Shown: positions 29,962 through 38,614, numbered from the stretch's first letter. The stretch is DNA of 64,000 bases from Alkaliphilus transvaalensis ATCC 700919 (GCF_000621485.1 NZ_KK211286.1:1-64000); one strand, 5' to 3'. The notes: generated by a model from the sequence alone, not told the origin. Numbers and translations: made by a program.

Positions 29962-30213
29962 ATGATGAATATTTGTCAAAGCTGCGGTATGTCAATGAAA
30001 AATGAAGGGTTATATGGGAAAAATAAAGACGGGTCAGTTAATATTGATTATTGTAAGTATTGTTACCCTAATGGTGAATTTAATAAATTTAATGAAACCT
30101 TTGATGAAATGGTTGAATCATGTATACCATATGAAGTAAAAGAAGGATTTACAGAAGATGAAGCTAGAAAACGATTAATACAAAACCTTAGAATTCTTAA
30201 GAGATGGAGATAG
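29962..30213 (+). CDS. Small zinc-ribbon protein
   Basis: An 83-residue protein with two Cys pairs (CQSCGMSM near the N-terminus and DYCKYCYPNG about 25 residues later), the pattern of the putative zinc-ribbon family found alone or fused to AraC-type regulators. A helical C-terminal part ends in RLIQNLRILKRWR. The start is one of two adjacent ATG codons after AAGGAGAGTGG. The function is unknown; nucleic-acid or protein binding is possible. Confidence 0.75.
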   Translation: MMNICQSCGMSMKNEGLYGKNKDGSVNIDYCKYCYPNGEFNKFNETFDEMVESCIPYEVKEGFTEDEARKRLIQNLRILKRWR

Positions 30214-30263
30214 ATAGGGAAATATATATTATCTAAATTAAAGGAGATCTAGGGGGAATAACT

Positions 30264-31280
30264 ATGTTTACAAGGAATCTAATTGAAGAAGGTATGATCC
30301 TGAGACAACAAACAATAAAAATAAAGAATGCCATGATTAAGCAAATTTTATTAGATGCTGGGGTAAACTGCCAGATTAAACAGATTGATGAACCCCATTC
30401 TTGGGTCATGCAATCCCAACGTATACATCTAACTGATGGAAGAAGTCTCTTATTAAAAGCAGGAGTCAATCCAGACTGGACAGAGGCTTCAACAATCTTA
30501 AGCCAAGTAAAAGCTACTGAATTAATTAAATCAACTGGAATACCCCAACCTAACATAATATCCTACTCAACAAATCAAGAGGAGTATGGGTTTTTATTTG
30601 TCCTTTCAGAATACCAAAAGGGGGGGAGGTTAGGTGATGCCTATAACTTGGCTTCAAAAGATGAGCGTAAACAAATATATAAGTCTCTAGGACAAGCATA
30701 TTCTCGAATTCATAGCATTGAGAATGATTGGTCTGGGGTTTGGGATGGAGACCCTAGTAAAAAGAAATATCCAGTTCATCCAGCAGAGTTTTATAGACAT
30801 GCTGAAATATATAGTGGTAGTAATCTGTATTTACTTGAAAATAATATGATAACTACTGATCTTTATGAGAGAATATGTTCTGTGTGGGATAAAAATCTTT
30901 CATATTTAAAACAAAGACAGAGTTCTTTGGTACATGTAAGCCCATTTCCTTGGAGTATTTATATGGATAAGGACGAAAAAGGGTTTACAGTTAAAGGGGT
31001 TTCGGCTCTTGCTGATTTTATGTGGTGGGATGTTATGTCTGATGTTGCCCATTTACTTTATCCACCATTTTTAAATATAAGTGAAGAAGAAAGAAATGCT
31101 TTTGTACAAGAATATAAACTCCCCTTAGATGAAAGAGCAATTAAGCTTTATACTATATTAAATAGGTTATGTGCAATGTCAGGATGTTATCTTGCTCCAG
31201 TGGATAGTACTTATGCTAAAACTTGGATTAAAGAAGAAGTGAAAACAATAAAAGAAATTTTAGATAGGTTAGAAGCTTAG
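30264..31280 (+). CDS. Phosphotransferase-fold (APH-like) protein with a degenerate catalytic site
   Basis: A 338-residue protein with a kinase-like N-lobe (residues 30-110: a GRSLLLKAGV lysine strand and STILSQVKATELIKSTGIPQPNI) and a mainly helical C-lobe. In aminoglycoside/choline-kinase-like proteins the catalytic loop reads HGDxxxxN. Here the matching region reads HVSPFPWSIY, without the catalytic Asp and Asn, while a later metal-type Asp (SALADFMWWDVMSD) is kept. It may be an inactive or non-kinase member. The start is ATG with AGGGGGAATAACT upstream. The substrate is unknown. Confidence 0.65.
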   Translation: MFTRNLIEEGMILRQQTIKIKNAMIKQILLDAGVNCQIKQIDEPHSWVMQSQRIHLTDGRSLLLKAGVNPDWTEASTILSQVKATELIKSTGIPQPNIISYSTNQEEYGFLFVLSEYQKGGRLGDAYNLASKDERKQIYKSLGQAYSRIHSIENDWSGVWDGDPSKKKYPVHPAEFYRHAEIYSGSNLYLLENNMITTDLYERICSVWDKNLSYLKQRQSSLVHVSPFPWSIYMDKDEKGFTVKGVSALADFMWWDVMSDVAHLLYPPFLNISEEERNAFVQEYKLPLDERAIKLYTILNRLCAMSGCYLAPVDSTYAKTWIKEEVKTIKEILDRLEA

Positions 31281-31751
31281 TTTAGTTAATGAAGTTTAAA
31301 AGTATTTTAAGATAGTATCATATGCGTATCTTAAAGTTATGGGGACGGTTCCAAATGGCTCATCTTGAAATGAGTGATAAGAAAAGACCAAGGGGTTAGT
31401 TTTTTAGACAAATAGAAAAAAGCCGATTTTTAAAACTTAAGTAAATGATTAGTCAGGTTAAAAAGAAAAGAATGAAAAGATGTAATAATAGGATTATCAC
31501 CTGTTTGAGCAAAGTGAGCTTTGATAGTCCCTTTATGGCATGAGTTCAACCAAATATTGCTTCCTAATGGATTTACGTAATTTAAAATAACAGGCTTTGT
31601 CACTCGCAAGAGCTTATTTTTTTTGTGTTGTGAGAGAGTTGCATTTTTTATACATTTCCCAATACAGGAAATGTTTTTTGCTAGTCTATGTAGTATACTA
31701 TTAGCGAAGTATCTAATAGTGCTAAATAATAGAGGTTTAGGGGAGGACATC
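31281..31751. other. Gene-free stretch, possibly with mobile-element debris
   Basis: No supported gene. At 31339 it carries ATGGGGACGGTTCC, a sequence type I associate with the flanks of clostridial IS200/REP-type transposases. Around 31600-31640 is a T-rich run preceded by a weak stem. The only long frame (minus strand, 31430-31780) has no ribosome binding site. Confidence 0.35.
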
Positions 31752-31949
31752 ATGAAGTTAGTCAAGGCAGATACAAACAATTGTAATGAACTATTTCAAT
31801 TCTAGCATAAATTTGGAAACGAAATACCCTATTCTTTTATGTTAATAAGGAGGATTGGAAAAGAGACTTAATTCCACAACGGTATTATGAAAAAAATGGA
31901 TTTATAAATAGAGGATTTACTAGGAGCTATTTAAAAAAAGGGTATTAAA
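31752..31949 (+). pseudogene. Broken GNAT acetyltransferase remnant
   Basis: It begins MKLVKADTNNCNELFQF and then meets TAG at 31803. After a frame change it continues YVNKEDWKRDLIPQRYYEKN and GFINRGFTRSYLKKGY, ending at TAA. The last segment has the YYEKNGF motif of the C-terminal GNAT strand. The acetyl-CoA-binding core between the two pieces is missing, so an internal deletion and frameshift have killed the gene. Family call from the tail motif is moderate. Confidence 0.6.
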
Positions 31950-32031
31950 TCTATTGGAAATATACTCTAGCTAGTGAATCAAATAATTATTTTGGAAGAA
32001 TAGATCATAGGGAATCTATGGGGGAATGGCA

Positions 32032-33354
32032 ATGGAAATAATAGAAATTTTACAAAAAAATATAGATTATATTGAAGAGAATCTAAAAACTGATATAAGT
32101 GCAGACGAATTAGCAAGGCTTTCGGGATTTTCCATTTATCACTTTTATGATGTATTTAAAAGCTACGTGGGGATGCCTGTCTTTGCCTATATCACTAAAA
32201 GACGGTTGAAACATATCGTTTATGAAGCCCAGAGAGGAAAAAACATAGGAGATATTGCTCTACAGTATGGATTTGGTACTTATGCTGGGTTTTACAAAGC
32301 CTTTAAACGAGAGTATGGCTGTTCTCCACAAAAATATTTAAAAATAACTACTGTTAGCAAACCAAAGCTGATCAGTTTAAAGGAGGAGGCTAATATCATG
32401 TATACTGAAACACAAATTAGACAAATTTTATGCAACTGGGAGATAGAATTTAAAGAGGAGTCTATAATCAACTACGGTGTGGGGGGTGGTGTACAATCCA
32501 ACAATACATGGGGGATCGGAAAAAAATACATTTTTAAAACAGGAAGTAATATATCTGGATTGCGTACACATATATCAGTTGCTAGAGCTCTTAGAAAACA
32601 AGGATTTATTGCATCATATCCTATTAAAACAAAAGAGGGCGATGATTTTTTATTAGTAGATGATCGGTATTATGTCCTATTAAATAGTATTGTGGGAGAA
32701 CAATTGAACCATGAAGATATATACCATAGTGATAGAATAAAGATTGGAAATACCTATGGTGAAGCTATAGGAAAACTCCATAAAGTACTTGAGCTAGAAG
32801 GGGATATTAATGAAGTAAATGAAAAAAATCTCTACCAAAGGGTTGTGGAGTGGGCTTTACCCGAGACTAAGAAATATATGGAACAGTGGGGCGTGCCGCT
32901 ACCAGATGATTTTTATGAAGAATGTATCTTTGAATTGGGGAAGCTTTATCATAAATTACCCCAGCAAGTAATTCATCGGGACCCTAATCCATCCAATATA
33001 ATATATAGCAATAATGAAGTAACTGGTTTTATTGACTTCGAGCTAAGTGAAAAAAATATAAGGATATTTGATCCATGCTATTGTGCTACTGGCATTTTAT
33101 GTGGAAGTGAAAAGATTGAAAAGGGATTCGATAAATGGATAGATATATTAATCGGAATAATTAAAGGCTACGACAAGATATGCATCTTAACAGAAGAGGA
33201 AAAAAAGGCCATCCCCTATGTGATTTATTCAATTCAAATGATATTTATTGCTTGGGCAAGTCAATATGACAAGTTCAAAAATCTTGCAATGACTAATAGA
33301 AATATGTTGTTATGGATATGGGAAAATAGAGATAAATGCTTTTGTAACTTATAA
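32032..33354 (+). CDS. AraC-type helix-turn-helix fused to a phosphotransferase (APH-fold) domain
   Basis: A 440-residue fusion. Residues 1-105 form a double helix-turn-helix of AraC type (SADELARLSGFSIYHFYDVF and IGDIALQYGFGTYAGFYKAFKREYGCSPQKY). Residues about 125-435 form an APH-like kinase with a Lys strand (KKYIFKTG), the catalytic loop VIHRDPNPSNIIY near 312-324 and the metal motif GFIDFELSE. The active-site residues are intact. A strong SD (AAAGGAGGAGG) before an in-frame ATG at 32398 could give a separate kinase. The ATG at 32032 fits GGGGGA spacing better than that at 32026. The substrate is unknown. Confidence 0.8.
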   Translation: MEIIEILQKNIDYIEENLKTDISADELARLSGFSIYHFYDVFKSYVGMPVFAYITKRRLKHIVYEAQRGKNIGDIALQYGFGTYAGFYKAFKREYGCSPQKYLKITTVSKPKLISLKEEANIMYTETQIRQILCNWEIEFKEESIINYGVGGGVQSNNTWGIGKKYIFKTGSNISGLRTHISVARALRKQGFIASYPIKTKEGDDFLLVDDRYYVLLNSIVGEQLNHEDIYHSDRIKIGNTYGEAIGKLHKVLELEGDINEVNEKNLYQRVVEWALPETKKYMEQWGVPLPDDFYEECIFELGKLYHKLPQQVIHRDPNPSNIIYSNNEVTGFIDFELSEKNIRIFDPCYCATGILCGSEKIEKGFDKWIDILIGIIKGYDKICILTEEEKKAIPYVIYSIQMIFIAWASQYDKFKNLAMTNRNMLLWIWENRDKCFCNL

Positions 33355-33423
33355 AGATAATGATATAAGTGTGGATTACACTTATCACACCTCGTCCCCA
33401 CCAATATAATAACGAAATATATG

Positions 33424-33447
33424 AAAACCGCACATCGTGTGGTTTTT
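33424..33447 (+). terminator. Terminator after the AraC-kinase fusion gene
   Basis: The stem AACCGCACA/TGTGGTT is followed by TTTT, 70 bases after the stop. Confidence 0.75.
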
Positions 33448-33556
33448 TGCGTTAGCCCTAGTATAGGTGCGTACTTGTCGGAGAAAGCTACAGCCATCTC
33501 TTTCAATGAAGGAGGTGTTTTTTTTTATATTATAAACAAATAAATGGAAAGTAAAC

Positions 33557-33605
33557 TTGACATTAACTTTTCGGCGTGTTATGATAAAAATGTAAAGTGC
33601 ACTTT
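33557..33605 (+). promoter_or_regulatory. Promoter and palindromic operator of the XRE regulator
   Basis: TTGACA (33557-33562), a 17-base spacer and TATGAT (33580-33585) form a strong promoter. A perfect 12-base palindrome AAAGTGCACTTT (33594-33605) lies at the expected start of transcription; the half-site GGAAAGT also occurs upstream of the -35. Autoregulation by the XRE protein is likely but inferred. Confidence 0.7.
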
Positions 33606-33627
33606 CCATAACGAAAGGAAGATAGAA

Positions 33628-33843
33628 GTGAAAAATCGCTTAGAAGAAATAAGAAAGCAACGGGGCATAAAGCAGGAAGAACTGGCAACTGCTTTAGAAG
33701 TATCAAGACAAACGATAGGGTCATTAGAAAATGGAAGATATAATCCTTCTATAATTCTAGCCTTCAAAATTGCCAGATATTTTGGGATGATGATTGAAGA
33801 AATATTTATTTATGAGGAGGAGGAAAGTAATGAAGAAAAATAG
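33628..33843 (+). CDS. XRE-family helix-turn-helix regulator
   Basis: A 71-residue Cro/CI-type protein: MKNRLEEIRKQRGIKQEELA, then the recognition helix in SRQTIGSLENGRYNPSIILA, and FKIARYFGMMIEEIFIYE. It belongs to the YgzD/small-XRE type that usually precedes a membrane protein. The start is GTG behind AAAGGAAGATAGAA; the frame opens further upstream, but only in the promoter region. It overlaps the next gene by 14 bases, so the two are translationally coupled. Confidence 0.9.
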   Translation: MKNRLEEIRKQRGIKQEELATALEVSRQTIGSLENGRYNPSIILAFKIARYFGMMIEEIFIYEEEESNEEK

Positions 33844-34267
33844 TGTTAGAGGATACTTTCTATTGGCAATGTTAGGCTTTGTAATGATGCTGGTTGGTCT
33901 TATGCTAGCAATTTTTAGAACTGCTTCCCACGGAATTATGCTTACGCTACCCTATGTTTGTATTGGAGTAGGTGCAGGACTGTTTGGAGGAAGTCTTGGT
34001 GGTGGAATTAAGAAACATCTATTGAACAAAGACCCCCATACTGCCAAAAAAATTGAAATCGAAGAAAAGGATGAGCGGAATTTAGTAATCAGTTATAAAG
34101 CGAAGGCAAAGGCATATGATTTAATGTTAGTATTATTTGGAGGAATCCTTTTGGTCTTTGCACTAATGGGGATAAAAACCTATGCTATTTTATTACTGGT
34201 AGCAACCTATCTATTTGTAATATTTTCTATGGTTTACTACCTTAACAAGTATCATAAAGAAATGTAG
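33830..34267 (+). CDS. Membrane protein coupled to the XRE regulator
   Basis: A 145-residue protein with four membrane segments (about 10-27, 36-58, 95-112, 117-136) and a charged middle loop (KKIEIEEKDERNLVISYKAK). Small DUF2178-like membrane proteins of this kind follow XRE regulators in many Firmicutes. The start is the ATG at 33830 behind GAGGAGGAGG, inside the end of the regulator gene. The role is unknown. Confidence 0.75.
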   Translation: MKKNSVRGYFLLAMLGFVMMLVGLMLAIFRTASHGIMLTLPYVCIGVGAGLFGGSLGGGIKKHLLNKDPHTAKKIEIEEKDERNLVISYKAKAKAYDLMLVLFGGILLVFALMGIKTYAILLLVATYLFVIFSMVYYLNKYHKEM

Positions 34268-34584
34268 AAAATGTTATATAGATCAATCTATCATATGGTA
34301 AAATTTCCATTGCCCTTTCTGTTTCGATAAAGTACTAATTTAATACAAGATAAGAGAAAAGATTAACAGACCTGCTATAGGGCTTATAAAAGAGAAGGAT
34401 AGCAGGTTTTGATTATTGTAAAGAACAAAAAAAACAATTTTAATTATTCAATACATAAACCTTGAAAAAATTGCTAAAATTAGATACAATTCTAGTTACA
34501 ACAAGTATACAAACACTATAACCAAATTCTGGTTTTTATCAAATTTGATTACAGGATTGGTACTAAATAAAGGAGGAAATAAAG
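34268..34584 (+). promoter_or_regulatory. Spacer with terminator (34370-34411) and deoD promoter (34462-34490)
   Basis: There is no gene here. ACCTGCTAT/ATAGCAGGT with a following T-run closes the upstream pair. TTGAAA, a 17-base spacer and TACAAT form a promoter about 95 bases before deoD. Confidence 0.6.
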
Positions 34585-35298
34585 ATGATACCAACAGCAC
34601 ATATTGAATCAAAAAATAAGGAAGATATTGCAAAAACTGTTTTAATGCCTGGGGACCCTCTGCGGGCTAAATTTATAGCAGATACATTTTTAGAAGATGT
34701 AAAACAGTTTAACAGTGTTCGAAATGTTTTAGGATATACTGGAACTTATAAAGGAAGAAGGATTTCTGTTATGGCAAGCGGTATGGGTATGCCTAGCATA
34801 GGAATCTATTCTTATGAGCTTTATAAGTTTTATGATGTAGAAAATATTATCAGAATAGGATCTTGTGGAGGCTATACTCCTGATGTAAAGCTGTACGATG
34901 TAATTTTGGCGAAGGATGTATGGAGTGAATCTAGTTATGCTAAAGTACAAGGTGGTTATGAAAGCGAAGTTATAGAAGGGACTAAAGCATTGAATGAAAG
35001 CCTTGTAAAGCATGCAAAAGAGTTAGGAATTCCTATGCATATAGAAAGAATTCATTCATCTGATGTATTTTATAGAGAAAATTTTGACGAGTATAAGGAA
35101 ATTTATGAAAAGCATGGTTGTGTAGCAGTAGAAATGGAAGCATTTGCTCTATTCCATAATGCAAAGGTGCTAGGTAAGAATGCAGCCTGCTTACTTACAG
35201 TATCCGATAACTTAGCAACAAAAGAAGTAACATCTTCAGAAGAAAGACAAAATGCCTTTACTAATATGATGAAGATTGCATTGGAAATGGCAGAATAA
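34585..35298 (+). CDS. deoD: Purine-nucleoside phosphorylase, DeoD type
   Basis: A 237-residue hexameric-type phosphorylase. It has the N-terminal TAHIESKNKEDIAKTVLMPGDPLRAK, the phosphate-binding RIGSCGGY, the nucleoside-binding VAVEMEAFAL and the catalytic Asp in TVSDNLATKE. It cleaves purine nucleosides with phosphate to free base and ribose-1-phosphate. The start is ATG behind AAAGGAGGAAATAAAG. A single gene with its own promoter and terminator. Confidence 0.96.
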   Translation: MIPTAHIESKNKEDIAKTVLMPGDPLRAKFIADTFLEDVKQFNSVRNVLGYTGTYKGRRISVMASGMGMPSIGIYSYELYKFYDVENIIRIGSCGGYTPDVKLYDVILAKDVWSESSYAKVQGGYESEVIEGTKALNESLVKHAKELGIPMHIERIHSSDVFYRENFDEYKEIYEKHGCVAVEMEAFALFHNAKVLGKNAACLLTVSDNLATKEVTSSEERQNAFTNMMKIALEMAE

Positions 35299-35338
35299 AG
35301 GGCCACATTAATAAATGGGATTATAAAAACAAATAGAG

Positions 35339-35379
35339 AATAAAAGAGGTTGAGCTTAGGCCTACCTCTTTTATTTTTT
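35339..35379 (+). terminator. Terminator of deoD
   Basis: A perfect 12-bp stem AATAAAAGAGGT/ACCTCTTTTATT is followed by TTTT. Confidence 0.85.
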
Positions 35380-35519
35380 CTAAAAACCAGTGTAATGACC
35401 TAATTCTTATTAGAAAGCAAGTAATAGATTCCTAGAGCAACTTATCCAATGTGTAACATATACTACGATAGTGGAATGTGGGGTAATGATAGTTTGTGAT
35501 TATAAAGGAGGGCTATATC

Positions 35520-36041
35520 ATGAAACATTACAAATTTAAAATCTCTAGTATCTGTATTGCTGTTATATTATTTTTGTTTTATTTTGCAATATTTTCAAAT
35601 GGGGAATTTAGAATGGTATCAAGTACAGCCCTAATTGAAGAAGCTTTTGCTATTAATGAGAATTACTATTTTGGATATGAAATGGTGTGGTCTGGTGTTT
35701 TTAAACCTACAATAAGAGACATTAGCTTTCGCAAGCAAGATGGTACATTATTTAGTGAAAAGGATGAACATCTTATGATTAACGCATTAATAGATACTTT
35801 AGGTCATACAGGAATGGTATATGGAGAATCCTATGAAGAATTAGTTAGGGTGAAAGGCATTAATTATGTAGAAGCAAAAAACTTTAAGGTGGATGATCAA
35901 AAGTTTACTTTAGTATTAAAGGCAATAAAGAAAAGTGAAAATTACCAAGATAATTTTAGTGAGCTAATTATTGACTATAATTATTTAGGGTTAAGAAAGA
36001 AGGCAGTCTTCGAATTTAATGGGTTTACAAGTAGAAATTAA
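35520..36041 (+). CDS. Hypothetical protein with N-terminal membrane anchor
   Basis: A 173-residue protein. After MKHYKFK comes a membrane segment (about 8-28), which could be a signal anchor. The rest is a soluble extracytoplasmic domain rich in Lys and Glu, with no motif I know. The frame extends eight codons upstream, but the ATG at 35520 is preceded by AAAGGAGGGC at the right distance. It has its own terminator and no evident partner. Confidence 0.65.
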   Translation: MKHYKFKISSICIAVILFLFYFAIFSNGEFRMVSSTALIEEAFAINENYYFGYEMVWSGVFKPTIRDISFRKQDGTLFSEKDEHLMINALIDTLGHTGMVYGESYEELVRVKGINYVEAKNFKVDDQKFTLVLKAIKKSENYQDNFSELIIDYNYLGLRKKAVFEFNGFTSRN

Positions 36042-36067
36042 CGAAACATGCAAAACCATAATTAGAG

Positions 36068-36103
36068 CCATATCAAGATAAGAAAACTTGATATGGTTTT
36101 CTT
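36068..36103 (+). terminator. Terminator after the anchored hypothetical protein
   Basis: The 10-bp stem CCATATCAAG/CTTGATATGG is followed by TTTTCTTT. Confidence 0.85.
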
Positions 36104-36247
36104 TATAGCATTATAATAATTCTTCGGAACCCAAAATAAATATCAGATAAATTGCAGGAATTTTTAATTAAATCGTGAAATATATAATATAATTTTCTAA
36201 GCTTTAGATTTTATAATTTTAATCATTTTACGAAGGGAGCAAATCAT

Positions 36248-36598
36248 ATGACCATATTTGAAAAAGCAGCCCAAGGGCAACTGGATGCTTATAATGCCCG
36301 TGACTTAGAGGATTTCATGAAATGGTATGATGAAGATATAGTCGCAATTGACTTAGATACCGATACCATTCTCTTTAGAGGTAAGGAGGAAATGAAACCT
36401 AGATATGCTAAACGATTCGAAAATAAGTATCTTCACTGCCGTTTAAAAAACAGAATGGTTCTACATAGAACAGTAATCGATCATGAGGAAATTATATGGA
36501 ATGAGAATCAACAAGATACATTTGAAGCCATCGCTATTTATGATGTTGGTGAAAATGGTTTGATTAGTATGGTAAGGTTTACTAAGGGGAAATTATAA
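36248..36598 (+). CDS. SnoaL/NTF2-like small protein
   Basis: A 116-residue protein with the cystatin-like cone fold of the NTF2/SnoaL group, judged by the pattern FEKAAQGQLDAYNARDLEDFMKWY, then FRGKEEMKPRYAKRF, then beta-strands ending in YDVGENGLISMVRF. Members include steroid isomerases and polyketide cyclases, but many have unknown substrates. It ends 13 bases before the M55 peptidase gene, so they are likely co-transcribed. Confidence 0.75.
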   Translation: MTIFEKAAQGQLDAYNARDLEDFMKWYDEDIVAIDLDTDTILFRGKEEMKPRYAKRFENKYLHCRLKNRMVLHRTVIDHEEIIWNENQQDTFEAIAIYDVGENGLISMVRFTKGKL

Positions 36599-36611
36599 AG
36601 GGGGATATAAA

Positions 36612-37448
36612 ATGGGAGCGATTAAGAAGGTATATATTTCCGTTGATATAGAAGGTATGGAGGGGGTTGTGAGTCAACTTCAAACATTACGAAGTAATCC
36701 AGATTTTAATATTGCTAGAAAAAGATTGGCTGAGGATGTTAATGCAGCCATTAAAGCATGTTTAGATTGTGGAGCAGAAGAGGTTATTGTTTGTGATGGA
36801 CATGCTGATATGGAGAATATTATACTGGAAGATCTCCACCCAGAAGCTAAGTTAATCAGTGGGGCTATGAGATCTAGTCTTCAAATGCAAATGATCGAGC
36901 TAGGCTTTGATGCTGTTATTATGTTTGGTCATGCTGGGGCGGGAGTTACCAAAAATGGAGTTATTGATCATACCTATAACGGAAGGAAGATATATAATAT
37001 CAGAATGAATGGGGAAACTATGAATACTGAAGGGGTTTTAAATGCTGTAATTGCTGGTCATTATGATATTCCAGTTGTGGCAGCAATTGGTGATAAAGCC
37101 TATGCAGAAGAAATGACTAGCTTTATTCCAAACATAGAGACAATAGTTGTAAAAGAAGGAACATCAAGATTTTCTGCCCTTTCAATTCATCCTACAAAGG
37201 CAAGGGAGAAAATCTATGAGGGTGTCAAGAAGGGATTAATGAAAAAAGATATAATAAAGCCTTTAAAGTTAAAAGAACCAATAACTATGGAAATTGACTT
37301 TAAAGATTCTAACATGGCAGAAACAGCAGAGTTAATCCCAGGAGTAAAACGTCCTCAATCTCGTACGATTGAATATACAGGTGATGCAGAAACCATCTTT
37401 AAGTTACAGGCATTAATCATATTTAGGTTAGTTGATCAATTGCCATAG
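36612..37448 (+). CDS. M55-family D-aminopeptidase (DppA-like)
   Basis: A 278-residue protein. Zinc-site motifs are visible: SVDIEGMEG (Asp12, Glu14), CDGHADMEN (His64), MFGHAGAG (His107) and GETMNTEG. Full length for Bacillus DppA relatives, which cleave D-Ala-containing dipeptides released from cell-wall turnover. The start is ATG after AAGGGGGATATAAA. It is not next to dipeptide-permease genes, as dppA is in Bacillus; here it follows a SnoaL-like gene. Confidence 0.88.
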   Translation: MGAIKKVYISVDIEGMEGVVSQLQTLRSNPDFNIARKRLAEDVNAAIKACLDCGAEEVIVCDGHADMENIILEDLHPEAKLISGAMRSSLQMQMIELGFDAVIMFGHAGAGVTKNGVIDHTYNGRKIYNIRMNGETMNTEGVLNAVIAGHYDIPVVAAIGDKAYAEEMTSFIPNIETIVVKEGTSRFSALSIHPTKAREKIYEGVKKGLMKKDIIKPLKLKEPITMEIDFKDSNMAETAELIPGVKRPQSRTIEYTGDAETIFKLQALIIFRLVDQLP

Positions 37449-37482
37449 AAGGGTTTGGAATAGATGCTAACCTATTTTGCAA

Positions 37483-37764
37483 TTAAAGAGAAGTAGTTTT
37501 CTCTTTTAATATGAAAATTGAACGTAGTACTGGATGATTCTTATGATGAAGTGTTATGCTTTCAAGATCGTTAGATTCTAAAATTTCCAAATTAATTAGA
37601 AGTAACTCATCTTCTAACTCATCAAATAAAACTTGAGGACTAATTAGTAACTTTTCGTCTTCTATTTTTAATCTACAGCCAAAAATAGGGGCGTGGGATG
37701 TATCGCTGTGAAGCTGTATTGTACACGTCCCTTCTAGAAAGGGTTTTAGGTTAGTTTCAAACAA
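37483..37764 (-). CDS. Hypothetical 93-residue protein
   Basis: An acidic small protein, MFETNLKPFLEGTCTIQLHS at the start, with a strongly acidic middle (LFDELEDELLLINLEILESND). It has an SD-like AAAAGGAG upstream of its ATG on the minus strand. It is convergent with the M55 peptidase gene. No family is recognised and no motif seen. Confidence 0.55.
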   Translation of the reverse strand: MFETNLKPFLEGTCTIQLHSDTSHAPIFGCRLKIEDEKLLISPQVLFDELEDELLLINLEILESNDLESITLHHKNHPVLRSIFILKEKTTSL

Positions 37765-38077
37765 TTAATTCAACTCCTTTTGTAATCTGCTACATGGAAA
37801 TGGTATTCATTATATTTTAGCATGTCAATAAGCACTTGTCGATTAAAGATTAGTGTTATTGAAGAAAGAATTGTTAGGAATTAAAACAATTAAAAGCTAA
37901 TTAAAGAGAAGAAACAGAGATTGAAGAATTGATTACAAAGACTATTATTAGGACAAGGAGAGAGGATTATTGAGGGAAGGGTGTAAAAAATTTTCAAAAT
38001 AATATTGACAGAAAATTACTTCTAGTATAGAATGAAAATATACTTCGACAAAAGAACTATTTTGAGGGAGATTTAAA
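37765..38077 (+). promoter_or_regulatory. Spacer with the marR promoter (38005-38033) and operator-like repeat (38041-38061)
   Basis: TTGACA (38005-38010), 17 bases and TAGAAT (38028-38033) form the promoter. Just downstream, the 21-base repeat 38041-38061 begins TACTTCGACAAA and recurs before the ArsA-like gene. The upstream 200 bases hold nothing recognisable. Confidence 0.6.
38041..38061 (+). repeat. Operator-like repeat, copy 1 (before marR)
   Basis: A 21-base sequence identical to 38615-38635. It contains the imperfect dyad ACTTC-N7-GAACT. Position between -10 and start codon suits a repressor site; MarR autoregulation is the simple reading. Confidence 0.75.
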
Positions 38078-38578
38078 ATGAATTCTTATGAAGGATTAAA
38101 TTTTGAAGCAATGATCTTTGATTATATCGATGAAATCAAGTTCTTATTTTTCCCCGATCAATGGAGTAGTGCATTTTTAGATTACTCGAAAAATGAAGTG
38201 TTAGTAATGTTTTTCCTTTATAGAAGAGAAAATGCCAACATGACAGAAATCTCAGATTATATCAACGCCCCTTTAAACACAACAACTGGAGTTGTTGGAA
38301 GGCTAGAGAAAAAACAGATGGTGGAAAGAAAAAGAGATGAAGCCGACAGGCGGGTGGTAAATATTGTCTTAACCAAAAAGGCTAAAGAATTTATAGATCA
38401 TGAAAAAGAGATTATTGGCCATTATATTAAAGAAGTCTATCGAGTTTTAACTGATGAAGAAAAAATTGCAGCCTTCAATATATATTATAAAGTCTTAAAT
38501 GTTCTAAAAGAAGGTAGACACCCGGCAAAAGAAGACGAAAAAACAACTAAGAGGGTAAAAAGAATTTTAATAGAGTAG
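38078..38578 (+). CDS. MarR-family transcriptional regulator
   Basis: A 166-residue winged-helix protein. The core is SKNEVLVMFFLYRRENANMT, then EISDYINAPLNTTTGVVGRLEKKQMVERKRDEADRRVVNIVLT with the MarR wing DEADRR. Helical ends serve in dimer formation. The start follows GAGGGAGATTTAAA. The ArsA-like tandem begins 84 bases downstream, and the same 21-base repeat precedes both, so this protein probably regulates itself and the ATPases. Confidence 0.9.
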   Translation: MNSYEGLNFEAMIFDYIDEIKFLFFPDQWSSAFLDYSKNEVLVMFFLYRRENANMTEISDYINAPLNTTTGVVGRLEKKQMVERKRDEADRRVVNIVLTKKAKEFIDHEKEIIGHYIKEVYRVLTDEEKIAAFNIYYKVLNVLKEGRHPAKEDEKTTKRVKRILIE

Positions 38579-38607
38579 CTTAGATGACAGGACTAAGCTA
38601 TTTTTTA
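38576..38607 (+). terminator. Terminator of marR
   Basis: TAGCTTAG/CTAAGCTA encloses a 9-base loop and is followed by TTTTTT; the left arm begins in the stop codon. Confidence 0.8.
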
Positions 38608-38614
38608 GAAATAA

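Noticed and set aside
31430-31780. Minus-strand frame of 116 codons in the gap after the APH-like gene
   Set aside because: No ribosome binding site and no recognisable protein features, and it runs across the start of a GNAT remnant on the other strand.
33261-33609. Two minus-strand frames over the terminator and XRE promoter
   Set aside because: They cover a clear terminator and a strong plus-strand promoter and have no SD.
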